Shown here in pieces: positions 7,167 to 14,877 of a stretch of DNA of 40,677 bases (the first letter of the stretch is position 1; each line of letters opens with the position of its first letter). This DNA comes from CADCVT01 sp036389485 (GTDB taxonomy: Bacteria > Actinomycetota > Thermoleophilia > Solirubrobacterales > Solirubrobacteraceae). The notes below the pieces were generated by a model. The model had not been told where the DNA came from. It searched no databases and was given only the letters and a program-made list of their open reading frames with translations. The translations under genes and the position numbers were made by a program. The stretch lies in the NCBI GenBank assembly GCA_036389485.1, contig DASVPR010000046.1, positions 1 through 40,677 of the forward strand. Direction: 5' to 3'.

Positions 7167-9170
7167 CTAGGCGCCGCGGACGAGCTGCGCCATCTCGGTC
7201 GCCGGCAGCGGGCGGCCGAGGAGGAAGCCCTGGGCGAGCGGCGCGCCGTGCGTGACGAGGAAGTCCCTCTGGGCTTCGGTCTCGACGCCCTTGGCGACGG
7301 CGGCCATGTCGAGCGAGCGGGCGAGCGCGAGGACGGCGGCGAGGATCGACCCGGCGCGCCGGTTGCGCGGGACGCCGCCGAGGAGCGCGCGGTCGAGCTT
7401 CAGAGCGTGGGCGTGCACGTCCTGAAGGCGCGACAGCGAGGCCAGCGCGCCGCCGACGCCGTCGATCGCGACGGCGAATCCGGCGGCGCGGAGGTCGGCG
7501 GCGCAGGCGGTTGCCCGCGCGGGGTGGGCGATCACCGCGGCCTCCGGCAGCTCGACGCACAGCGCCTCGGGCGAGAGGCCGTGCGCGGCGACGCGCTCGA
7601 CGATCTCCCCGGCCAGCTCGGCGCGCGCGACCTCCTTCGCCGAGACGTTGAAGCTCAGCCGCGGGACGAGCCCCGCGTCGCCCCAGTCGCGCGCATGGCG
7701 GCAGAGCGCGTCGAGGACCCAGGCGTCCAGCTCGCGGATCAGGCCGGTCTCCTCCGCGTCGGGGAGGAACTCCGAGGGGCCGATGAGGCCGCGCTCGGGG
7801 TGGTCCCAGCGGACGAGCGCCTCGGCGCCGGCGAGGGTGAGGTCGTGCGGCGCGCGGACCGGCTGGAAGTGCAGCTCGAGCTCGTCGCGCTCCAGCGCCT
7901 GCTTCAGCCGCGCGGTCGCGCTGAGCGGGCGTCGCGGGTCCACGACCGTCGCCTCCGCGAAGACGGTGCCTCCGCCCGCCGCGCGTGCCTGGGCGAGCGC
8001 GATCTCGGCGCCGCGCAGGAGGTCGTCCGCGTTGTCGGCGTGGCCGGGCAGGAGCGCGACGCCCGCGCTCGGCGCGATGCGGACGTCCTGGCCGTCCTCG
8101 TCGCGGAGCGGCGCGGCGAACGAGTCGTGGACGACGCGGACGGCGACGCCGTCGGCGGCGAGCGCGGCGTCGTCGAGGTCGGTGAGGACGAGGATCAGCT
8201 CGTCGCGGCCGGGCCGGGCGAGGAGGTCGCCGGCGCGCGTGGCCGCGCGGAGCCGCTGCGCGGCCTGGAGGACGAGTGTGTCGCGCTCCGCCTCGGCGAT
8301 CCCGCGCGCGTCCAGGCGGAGGTCGACCCAGACGACGGCAAGCCCGGTCCTCAGGCGGCGCGCCCGCGCGACGGCGAGGCCGAGGTGCTCGTCGAGGAGG
8401 CCGCGCGTCGGCAGCCCGGTCAGGCGGTCGTGGTGCGCGAGGAAGCGCAGGCGCTCCTCGATGCCGCGCCGCTCGGTCACGTCCTGGCCGGTGAGCACGG
8501 CGCCGTGGTCGGGGGCGGGGGTCGCGCGCCACCAGACGCCGCGCTCCTCGCCGTCCGCCGTCCGCAGCGGCGCCTCGAAGTGCTGGCCCTCGGCGCTCGG
8601 GGACGCCGCCAGCCGCGCCAGCGCCCGCCGCGCCTCGGGCCGCGCCCGGACCGGGATCGCGAGCTCGACGAAGTCCGCTTGCACGAGCTCGCGCGCCTCC
8701 GCGCCGAGGAGCGACCGGACCGCCGCGTTCGCGTGCTCGACGCGGCCGTCGGCGTCGAGGGTGACGATCAGCGCGGCGGCGGCGTCGAGCTGCGCCGCCG
8801 CGCGGTCCCGAGCGCTCGCGAGCGCCCGCTCGCGCTCCGCGCGCGCCGTGACGTCCACGAGGGTCACGATTACCGCGGCCTCCACCACCGCGAACGCCAT
8901 CTCCACGACTCGCTCGCCGCGGCGCACCACCATCGCGCTCCCTTCGCGCGCGAGCGCGGCGAGCGCCGCCGGCCGCAGCTCCGGGACCGGCGCACCGCCC
9001 TCGCGGACGACCGTCACCGGCCCGGGGAACGGCGGCCGCGCGCCCGCGAGCGTCATCGCGGTGCGGTCGAGGATCTCCAGCGCGGCGCGGTTCCACTCCG
9101 TCGCGCGCCCATGTGCGTCCAGCACGACGATCCCCTGAGGCAGGGCTTCCAGGACGGCGGCATGGTCCAC
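7167..9170 (-). CDS. PAS-PAS-GGDEF-EAL protein with degenerate catalytic sites
   Basis: The 667-residue cytosolic protein has two PAS-like domains (about 5-110 and 125-235), a GGDEF domain (245-410) and an EAL domain (418-667). The diguanylate cyclase signature GGDEF reads GRDEL (321-325), the upstream LTGLPNR reads LTGLPTR, and the metal-site Asp region is altered, so cyclase activity is improbable. The EAL domain keeps EALVRW (450-455), FNVS and the Lys of ALKLDRA. However, the DDFGTG metal loop reads DGVGGA (Asp570-Gly571) and the EGVE loop reads KGVE (Lys627), so c-di-GMP hydrolysis is also doubtful. Such proteins are usually c-di-GMP receptors or protein-interaction regulators. The start is the GTG at 9170; an in-frame TGA lies a little upstream. 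Confidence 0.9.
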   Translation of the reverse strand: MDHAAVLEALPQGIVVLDAHGRATEWNRAALEILDRTAMTLAGARPPFPGPVTVVREGGAPVPELRPAALAALAREGSAMVVRRGERVVEMAFAVVEAAVIVTLVDVTARAERERALASARDRAAAQLDAAAALIVTLDADGRVEHANAAVRSLLGAEARELVQADFVELAIPVRARPEARRALARLAASPSAEGQHFEAPLRTADGEERGVWWRATPAPDHGAVLTGQDVTERRGIEERLRFLAHHDRLTGLPTRGLLDEHLGLAVARARRLRTGLAVVWVDLRLDARGIAEAERDTLVLQAAQRLRAATRAGDLLARPGRDELILVLTDLDDAALAADGVAVRVVHDSFAAPLRDEDGQDVRIAPSAGVALLPGHADNADDLLRGAEIALAQARAAGGGTVFAEATVVDPRRPLSATARLKQALERDELELHFQPVRAPHDLTLAGAEALVRWDHPERGLIGPSEFLPDAEETGLIRELDAWVLDALCRHARDWGDAGLVPRLSFNVSAKEVARAELAGEIVERVAAHGLSPEALCVELPEAAVIAHPARATACAADLRAAGFAVAIDGVGGALASLSRLQDVHAHALKLDRALLGGVPRNRRAGSILAAVLALARSLDMAAVAKGVETEAQRDFLVTHGAPLAQGFLLGRPLPATEMAQLVRGA

Positions 9171-9333
9171 CGACCTGACATCGGCCGCTCAGCCCGTCTT
9201 CTCCAGAGCCACTGGACGTCCGCGGACCACTATTCGTTGGCCATGAGGCCTCGTCCTTGGGCGAGATAGGGTCGGCACCCGCGCGACCGGCTGCGGGTCT
9301 ATCTCCGGGGCGTGAGCGGTCACTCGTCATTTA

Positions 9334-10644
9334 ATGTGCACTGCCTTGACCGTAGAGCGATTCTCGCCGGAAGGCTCGGGGCGTCCTGCAGTGGGCGCCG
9401 ACGAGTTCATGGCAATCGCGGCGCTCTGGGGATTCGATGCGCTGACCCTGGCGGCGATCGACCGTTGTGTCGGGCAGCGCACGTGGGCCGAGAGCCCGCG
9501 CCTGGGTCGGTATCAGGATCCTGGCCACTCGCGCGTCGCCGAGTTCGAGCGCGTTGCGGCGGAGGCGCTCGGCTCGTCGTATGCGCTGGCGCTCCATTCA
9601 GGTACCTCCGCGTTGGAGACCGCGCTGGTGGCGACGGGCGTAGGCCCCGGGGACGAGGTCATCCTCCCGACATTTACGTTCATGGCAACCGCGCTCGCCG
9701 TGGTCAACGTGGGGGCCGTTCCCGTGCTCGGGCGGATCGACGAGTCGCTGACGCTGGACCCGAACGAGATCGAGAAACGGGCAATGGCTCGGACCAAAGC
9801 GGTGATCGTCGTGCATCCGTTTGGTGTGCCCGCTGACATGGCGCGCGTCTTGGATCACGCGGAGCGCCGTGATCTCGTCGTAATCGAGGATGCTGCACAA
9901 GCGCTTGGCGGAGCGTTCGGCAACAAGCGCGTCGGGACCCTCGGCCACATCGGTTGCTTCAGCGTCAGCAGCTACAAACGCTTCGGGATCGGCGAGGCCG
10001 GCTTGTTGGTGACGGATGACGCCGCGGTGTTCGAGCGGGCCATGGCGTATCACGACGGTGCGGGCGGATGGCTGCGGGCGAGCCGCGGATGTCGTCGGCC
10101 GCGGGACGTCCCGTTCTGCGGCACGAATCTCCGCCTGTCGGAGCTAGAGGGCGCCGCGAACGTGGTGCAGATCCGAAAACTTGATGCACGGCTCGCGCGG
10201 TTCCGCGCGAACAAGAGAGAGCTCGCCTCGAGCATCGAGCTCCCGGCCCACGCGACGCTACAGCCAGTGCACGACGAGCGCGGGGACGCCGCGCATGCGC
10301 TCGGCATCACTCTTCGGAACGGCGATGTAGCCCGGACCGTTCGCCACTTGCTCAGCGAACGTCGCGTCCCATTCCTGGATCTCGACGAAGGCTCGGAGGC
10401 GGAATGGCACACCGCCGCCTCCTGGGAGCCGGTTCTGCGAAAGAGCTCGGCGAGTGGCCGCTGCAGCTGGCGCTGCCCGCGCTATGACGGTGCCACCGAA
10501 CCCGCCGACCGGGAGGTGCTCGACGCGGGACGGGAACTCGTCGCGCGAACCGTCTTCGTCTGCGTCGAGGAGGGCTGGACGATTCGCGACTGCCGCTCCG
10601 TTGCCGACTTTGTCGAGCGGGGGCTTGCGGCGGTGGCGAAGTAG
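9334..10644 (+). CDS. DegT/DnrJ/EryC1/StrS-family PLP aminotransferase
   Basis: The 436-residue protein has the fold and motifs of the sugar aminotransferase family: SGTSALETAL (89-98) binding the PLP phosphate, GDEVILPTFTFMATA (106-120), IEDAAQALGG (184-193) with PLP-binding Asp186 and Gln189, and SSYKRFGIGEAGLLV with Schiff-base Lys215. Family members transaminate keto-sugars (often NDP-linked) or cyclitols, using Glu or Gln as donor. No NDP-sugar genes lie nearby. The partner is a TIR-like/phosphoribosyltransferase protein starting four bases downstream, so the substrate may be a nucleotide- or ribose-derived carbonyl compound; this is speculative. The ATG at 9334 has no clear ribosome site; Met at 9409 is an alternative. 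The gene uses more A/T-ending codons than its neighbours, consistent with acquisition. The C-terminal 90 residues are less typical of the family. Confidence 0.88.
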   Translation: MCTALTVERFSPEGSGRPAVGADEFMAIAALWGFDALTLAAIDRCVGQRTWAESPRLGRYQDPGHSRVAEFERVAAEALGSSYALALHSGTSALETALVATGVGPGDEVILPTFTFMATALAVVNVGAVPVLGRIDESLTLDPNEIEKRAMARTKAVIVVHPFGVPADMARVLDHAERRDLVVIEDAAQALGGAFGNKRVGTLGHIGCFSVSSYKRFGIGEAGLLVTDDAAVFERAMAYHDGAGGWLRASRGCRRPRDVPFCGTNLRLSELEGAANVVQIRKLDARLARFRANKRELASSIELPAHATLQPVHDERGDAAHALGITLRNGDVARTVRHLLSERRVPFLDLDEGSEAEWHTAASWEPVLRKSSASGRCSWRCPRYDGATEPADREVLDAGRELVARTVFVCVEEGWTIRDCRSVADFVERGLAAVAK

Positions 10645-10648
10645 AGAG

Positions 10649-11611
10649 ATGCCGAGCGCCAGATCCACATACTCCGTCTTCTTCGCCCACAATTTCTCGC
10701 GCCTCGCCGACTACATCGAGCGAGAGGTCCGTGATCAGGCGAACTCGCTCGGCTTCGATATCCGCACCGCTCCTCCCGGCGTCGCCGCCTCGAGCCCACC
10801 GGACTTCGTGCGCGACGAGATGCGTCAAGTCGAGGGCCTGCTCGTCATTGCCGAGCGCGACACGAACTGGCTGAGCAACGAAATCGGCATCGCGTACGCG
10901 TTCGAGCTGCCCGTCTACGTCTTGGCGGACAGCGCCACGGAGCTGTCCGGAATCACGCGCTCGATCTCATCGGTGGGCCAAGCGCAGCTGTCCGATCCCG
11001 CGGCGGCGCAGAAGGCGGTGACAGGTGCCTTTCGTGCCCTCGCGGACGAGATCGAGCGGCGGCGGAGAAAACTTCCGCAGCCGATCCCGGAGCGTGTCAC
11101 GATCGAGAAGGTCGACTGGGTCCGCTTTTTCGATGCCGTGTACGACCTCCATCGCGCGCTCGAGCGGCCCAACCGGAGTGGGGGTTTTCACCCCTCCCTC
11201 GTCTTGGGCATCCCGCCGGGCGGGGTGATCGTGGCCGACCTCCTCTGCCGCTTCAACTCCATGCGCGAGCTCGGCCTGCTCAAGCCGCGGCGTCTCGCGC
11301 GACAGCCGTCGACGACGGAGTTCGACCAACAGTTCGCGACGCCGCTGATCGAGGAGCACGTCAGATGGCGCTCCCCGGCTGCGGCTCGAATCCTGATCGC
11401 GGACGACGTACTGAACACCGGCGAGACCCTCGCCGGGGCCTTGGCGGTCGTTAACGCCGCGGCCGACGACTGCGCCCGCCTCGGCTATCCGCGCCCGCTC
11501 GTCAAGTCCCTCGTCCTCATGGTGAACTCACGTCGGCGACCGAGGCCTGATTATTGTGCGGCGGACGTCGCTCCCTCGCGACGCCTCATCTTCCCCTACG
11601 GGATCGGCTGA
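10649..11611 (+). CDS. TIR-like domain fused to a phosphoribosyltransferase domain
   Basis: The 320-residue protein begins at an ATG four bases after the DegT stop, with GAGAG upstream. Residues 6-135 look like a TIR-type Rossmannoid domain: opening strand YSVFFAHNFSRLADYI, then VEGLLVIAERDTNWLSNEIG with Glu78 placed like the catalytic Glu of TIR NADases, and AYAFELPVYVLAD. Residues 150-320 are a type I phosphoribosyltransferase: strand/loop SLVLGIPPGGVIVADLL (183-199) and the PRPP-binding signature RILIADDVLNTGETL (247-261) with Asp252-Asp253 and the TGET phosphate loop. TIR domains usually cleave NAD-type substrates or bind nucleotide signals; phosphoribosyltransferases join PRPP to bases or the reverse. 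The fusion suggests nucleotide signalling, salvage or defence; none is proven. The first domain could instead be a deoxyribosyltransferase-like relative. No membrane segment is visible. Confidence 0.75.
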   Translation: MPSARSTYSVFFAHNFSRLADYIEREVRDQANSLGFDIRTAPPGVAASSPPDFVRDEMRQVEGLLVIAERDTNWLSNEIGIAYAFELPVYVLADSATELSGITRSISSVGQAQLSDPAAAQKAVTGAFRALADEIERRRRKLPQPIPERVTIEKVDWVRFFDAVYDLHRALERPNRSGGFHPSLVLGIPPGGVIVADLLCRFNSMRELGLLKPRRLARQPSTTEFDQQFATPLIEEHVRWRSPAAARILIADDVLNTGETLAGALAVVNAAADDCARLGYPRPLVKSLVLMVNSRRRPRPDYCAADVAPSRRLIFPYGIG

Positions 11612-11624
11612 CCAGAGTCGCCGC

Positions 11625-12392
11625 TCAGCTCGCGGGCGCGGCGCCGAGGCTCGCGAGATCGGCCACGGGGATGGGCGCGAGGGTGGCGACCACGACGCCC
11701 GTGAGCCTCTCGATCGTGTCGCGGTTGGAGCGCTCGATGGCGCTTGGCTCCGACGGCCACGGGGTGAGGACGATGCGGTCGATCTCGAGCCCGGCGGCGC
11801 GCGCCGCCTCGACCGTCAGGAGCGTGTGGTTGATCGTGCCGAGCCCCGGGCGGGCGGCGATGACCAGCGGGAGGCCCAGGTCGACCGCGAGGTCGCGGAC
11901 GGAGTAGTCCGGCGTGATGGGGACGAGGAGGCCGCCGACGCCCTCGACGACGACGACGTCGGCCGTCGCGGCGGCCGCCTCGACGTGGCGCACGAGGGCG
12001 ACCGGATCGATCGGCTCGCCCGCGAGCTCCGCCGCGAGGTGGGGCGAGGCCGGCGGGCCGAACCGGACCGGCGCGATGTCGAGCGGGTCGCCGCCCGTCG
12101 CCTCCGCGAGCAGCTCGTGGTCGTGCGGGCCGTCGTCGTCCAGGCCGGTGAGGACCGGCTTGACCGCCGCGACCCGGTGCCCCGCGGCGCGCAGCGAAAC
12201 GCAGAGGGAAGCCGCCACCGCGGTCTTCCCGACGCCCGTGTCCGTGCCGGTCACGAAGTAGCCGGGCGGAAGGGGCGCGGCGTTGGATCTCGGAGGGCCG
12301 GCGATGTGGGAGGGCACCGCCGGCCCTTCGAGCGAGGTACGCGGCGGCGAGAGGGGATCCGCCGCCGCGCGGGATGGAGGCTTGAACGTCAT
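11625..12392 (-). CDS. bioD: Dethiobiotin synthetase
   Basis: BioD uses ATP and CO2 to close the ureido ring of 7,8-diaminononanoate, giving dethiobiotin. The 255-residue protein has the P-loop FVTGTDTGVGKTAVAA (46-61), the VKPVLTG strand carrying a family-conserved Lys, VVVEGVGGLLVPI (the acidic ATP/Mg site) and LVIAARPGLGTINHTLL. The domain proper begins near residue 43. The first 42 residues are a proline/serine-rich extension absent from typical BioD (about 220-230 residues), so a later start is conceivable, although no good one is seen. The ATG at 12392 overlaps the bioF stop by four bases (ATGA), implying translational coupling. It is the last gene of the bioB-bioF-bioD operon and ends 13 bases from the convergent TIR-phosphoribosyltransferase gene. 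Confidence 0.93.
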   Translation of the reverse strand: MTFKPPSRAAADPLSPPRTSLEGPAVPSHIAGPPRSNAAPLPPGYFVTGTDTGVGKTAVAASLCVSLRAAGHRVAAVKPVLTGLDDDGPHDHELLAEATGGDPLDIAPVRFGPPASPHLAAELAGEPIDPVALVRHVEAAAATADVVVVEGVGGLLVPITPDYSVRDLAVDLGLPLVIAARPGLGTINHTLLTVEAARAAGLEIDRIVLTPWPSEPSAIERSNRDTIERLTGVVVATLAPIPVADLASLGAAPAS

Positions 12393-13630
12393 GCGGCTCG
12401 GGCGGCCGCGGGGAGGGCGTCCCATTCGTCGGTGGTCTGGGACGCGGCGACGGGCATCGCGTCGGCGGGGCGGAAGCCCGCCTGCAGCGCGGCGCGGCCG
12501 AGGACGCGCGCGGCCTCGCGCAGCTCGGACTTCGTGTGCGACGCCATCACCGCCAGGCGCAGGCGCGACGTCCCCGCCGGGACGGTCGGTGGCCGGATCG
12601 CCTGCGCGAAGACGCCGCGCTCGAGCGCCGCCTCGCAGATCGCCATCGCGACGTCGGCCTCGCCGACGACGAGCGGGACGATCTGGGTCGTCGAGCCGCT
12701 GACGTCGAAGCCCTCGCGCGCGAGCTCGTCGCGCAGCGCGCCGGCGTTCGCCTGCAGCTTCGAGACGCGCCGCGGCTGCTCGCAGAGCAGGTCGAGCGCC
12801 GCCATCGCGCCCGCGACCGCCGGCGGCGGCAGCGCCGTCGAGAAGATCAGCGACCGCGCGCAGTTGACGAGGAACTCCGCCATCGTCGCCGAGCACGCCG
12901 CGAACGCGCCGTAGGCCCCGAGCGCCTTCCCGAGCGTCCCGATCACGACGTCGATCTCGCCCTCCAACCCCGCCTCGGCCACCGCGCCGCGGCCGCCCGG
13001 GCCGTAGCAGCCGGTCCCGTGCGCCTCGTCGACGACGACGCGCAGCCCGGCCTGCCGCGCGACGTCGACGATGTCCGCCAGCGGCGCGACGTCGCCGTCC
13101 ATCGAGAAGACGCTGTCGGTGACGATCACCCCGCCGCGCCCGCCGGTCCGCCCGACGCACCACGCCAGGTGCTCGACGTCGCCGTGCCGGTACACGACCG
13201 TCTCGGCCCGCGCGAGCCGGCACCCGTCGACGATCGACGCGTGGTTGAGCTCGTCGGAGAAGACGGCCTGCCCGGCGCCCGCCAGCGCGCTGACGACGCC
13301 GACGTTCGCCAGGTAGCCGGAGCCGAAGAGCAGCGTGCGGTCGACGCCCTTGAAGTCCGCCAGCCGCTCCTCCAGCCGCCGGTGCACCGTCATCGTGCCC
13401 GAGACGAGCCGCGACGCGCCCGCCCCCACGCCCCACCGCATCGCGGCGTCCGCCGCCGCCTCGCGCACGCGCGGGTGATCGGCGAGGCCGAGGTAGTTGT
13501 TCGAGCAGAGCAGGAGGACCGGGCTGCCGTCGAGCACGACCCGCGGGCCCTGAGGCCCGCTCACCATCCGCATCCGGCGATAGAGGCCGAGCTCCGCGAG
13601 CTCGTCGAGCCGGGCCTGGAGGTCCTCCAC
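12389..13630 (-). CDS. bioF: 8-amino-7-oxononanoate synthase
   Basis: BioF condenses pimeloyl-thioester with L-alanine, releasing CO2, to form KAPA. The 413-residue protein is an alpha-oxoamine synthase: LLCSNNYLGLADHP (40-53), LFGSGYLANVG (101-111), ELNHASIVDG (127-136), VVVDEAHGTGCYG with PLP-contacting Asp201 and His204, and TLGKALGAYG with Schiff-base Lys235. It is slightly longer than the usual 385-400 residues because of an Ala-rich tail. The start is the GTG ending at 13630, four bases after the bioB stop; its stop overlaps bioD. The order bioB-bioF-bioD in one tight transcript makes the assignment secure against the close relatives 2-amino-3-ketobutyrate CoA ligase and serine palmitoyltransferase. 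Confidence 0.95.
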   Translation of the reverse strand: MEDLQARLDELAELGLYRRMRMVSGPQGPRVVLDGSPVLLLCSNNYLGLADHPRVREAAADAAMRWGVGAGASRLVSGTMTVHRRLEERLADFKGVDRTLLFGSGYLANVGVVSALAGAGQAVFSDELNHASIVDGCRLARAETVVYRHGDVEHLAWCVGRTGGRGGVIVTDSVFSMDGDVAPLADIVDVARQAGLRVVVDEAHGTGCYGPGGRGAVAEAGLEGEIDVVIGTLGKALGAYGAFAACSATMAEFLVNCARSLIFSTALPPPAVAGAMAALDLLCEQPRRVSKLQANAGALRDELAREGFDVSGSTTQIVPLVVGEADVAMAICEAALERGVFAQAIRPPTVPAGTSRLRLAVMASHTKSELREAARVLGRAALQAGFRPADAMPVAASQTTDEWDALPAAARAA

Positions 13631-13634
13631 GGCG

Positions 13635-14804
13635 CTACGCCGCCGGCTCCTCCGCCGGCCACCGGTTCTCGGCGCCGTCCGGCCGCACGGGCACGGCCGT
13701 CTTCTTCGCGAAGCGCAGCTGCGACGAGGGGTCCCACATCCGGACCTGCAGGGTGTCGGCGGGGGCGCTCTCCGCCGCGATGAAGTCGTCGACGATCGAA
13801 GGCGTGGTCCCGTCGAGCCAGCCGGACCGGTTGTCCGGGCGCGGGTTGGCGCCGTTGTCCGGCTGCGGCGCGACGTTGAGCCCGAGCTCCTCGAACAGCG
13901 AGCGGTCCTCCTCGGGCGAGGACCCGAGCGTCGTGAGGAAGTTGCCCATCATCACGCCGTTGAGCCCGGCCTTCACCGCGAGCCCCTGCAGCTCGCCGAG
14001 GTTCTCGACCCGCCCGCCGCACAGGCGGAACAGCGCGCGCGGCAGGATGAGCCGGAAGATCGCGATCCACTTCACGGCCTCCCACGGGTCCATGTAGTCG
14101 CGGTCGCCGAACTTCGTGCCCGGCCGCGGGTTGAGCAGGTTGATGGGGACCGACGTCGGGTCGATCGACGCCAGCTGGAACGCCATCTCCACCCGCTGCT
14201 CGCGCGTCTCGCCGAGGTTCAGGATCCCGCCCACGCAGGTCTCGAGCCCCGCCTCGCGGACCGCGTCGATCGTCCGCAGCCGGCCCTCGTAGCGGACCGT
14301 CGTGGAGACCTCGGGGTAGTACGACTCCGCCGTCTCGACGTTGTGGTGGACGCGCTGGATGCCGGCCTCGCGCAGCGCCCGCGCGCGCGCCGCCGACATG
14401 TGCCCGATCGATGCGCAGCGCTTGAGGTTCGTGTGCTCCGCCACCAGCCGCGCCCCCTCGAGCACCTTCTCGAAGTCGCGCTTCGACAGGCCCTGGCCCT
14501 GCGTGACCATGCAGAACCGGTGCGCGCCCGCGGCCTCCGCCGCGCGAGCGTGCTCCAGGATCTGCTCCGGCTCCATCATCGCGTGCAGCGGGGTCTCCGC
14601 CTCCGCGAAGCGCGACTGCGCGCAGAACCCGCAGTCCTCGGCGCACCCGCCCGACTTGGCGTTCACGAGCGAGCAGAGGTCGGTGGAGTCGCCGAAGACG
14701 TCCTGCCGCGCGCGCCACGCGCGCTCGACCAGCGCCTCGATCTCCGAGTGGTCGTCGATCTCGCCGAGGCGGCGCGCTTCCTCGCGGCTGATGAGCGGCG
14801 GCAT
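13635..14804 (-). CDS. bioB: Biotin synthase (radical SAM)
   Basis: BioB inserts sulfur into dethiobiotin by radical SAM chemistry. The 389-residue protein carries the radical SAM cluster motif GGCAEDCGFCAQS (Cys54, Cys58, Cys61), then FCMVTQGQGLS, VHHNVETAESYYPEV and NLLNPRPGTKFGDRD, all classic BioB segments. The core ends near residue 330. A further 60 residues (WDPSSQLRFAKKTAVPV and neighbours) extend beyond the usual 320-350 length. The start is the ATG ending at 14804, in the RREEAR/ISREEA context typical of BioB N-termini; longer upstream frames run into the divergent gene's promoter. It is first in the bioB-bioF-bioD operon, with a 73-bp divergent gap to a secreted-protein gene that should hold the operon promoter. 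No BirA operator could be recognised there. Confidence 0.96.
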   Translation of the reverse strand: MPPLISREEARRLGEIDDHSEIEALVERAWRARQDVFGDSTDLCSLVNAKSGGCAEDCGFCAQSRFAEAETPLHAMMEPEQILEHARAAEAAGAHRFCMVTQGQGLSKRDFEKVLEGARLVAEHTNLKRCASIGHMSAARARALREAGIQRVHHNVETAESYYPEVSTTVRYEGRLRTIDAVREAGLETCVGGILNLGETREQRVEMAFQLASIDPTSVPINLLNPRPGTKFGDRDYMDPWEAVKWIAIFRLILPRALFRLCGGRVENLGELQGLAVKAGLNGVMMGNFLTTLGSSPEEDRSLFEELGLNVAPQPDNGANPRPDNRSGWLDGTTPSIVDDFIAAESAPADTLQVRMWDPSSQLRFAKKTAVPVRPDGAENRWPAEEPAA

Positions 14805-14877
14805 GCGGGGCAAGCTAGGCGCGGCGCCGGACGGACTGTGACGACCCGCGAAGCTCGCGCGTAGTGTTCGAGTGACC

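Noticed and set aside
7154..7168. Hairpin AGCCG/CGGCT across the two convergent stops as terminator
   Set aside because: The five-base stem has no T-run, and in sequence this rich in GC such stems are common by chance.
6895..9330. A long minus-strand frame over the GGDEF-EAL gene
   Set aside because: The real PAS-GGDEF-EAL frame lies in the same place with clear domains; this one is Arg/Pro/Gly-rich noise.
9334..10644. DegT gene as part of an antibiotic or O-antigen sugar cluster
   Set aside because: No nucleotidyltransferase, dehydratase or glycosyltransferase lies nearby; the only sugar transferase is 25 kb away in a different context.
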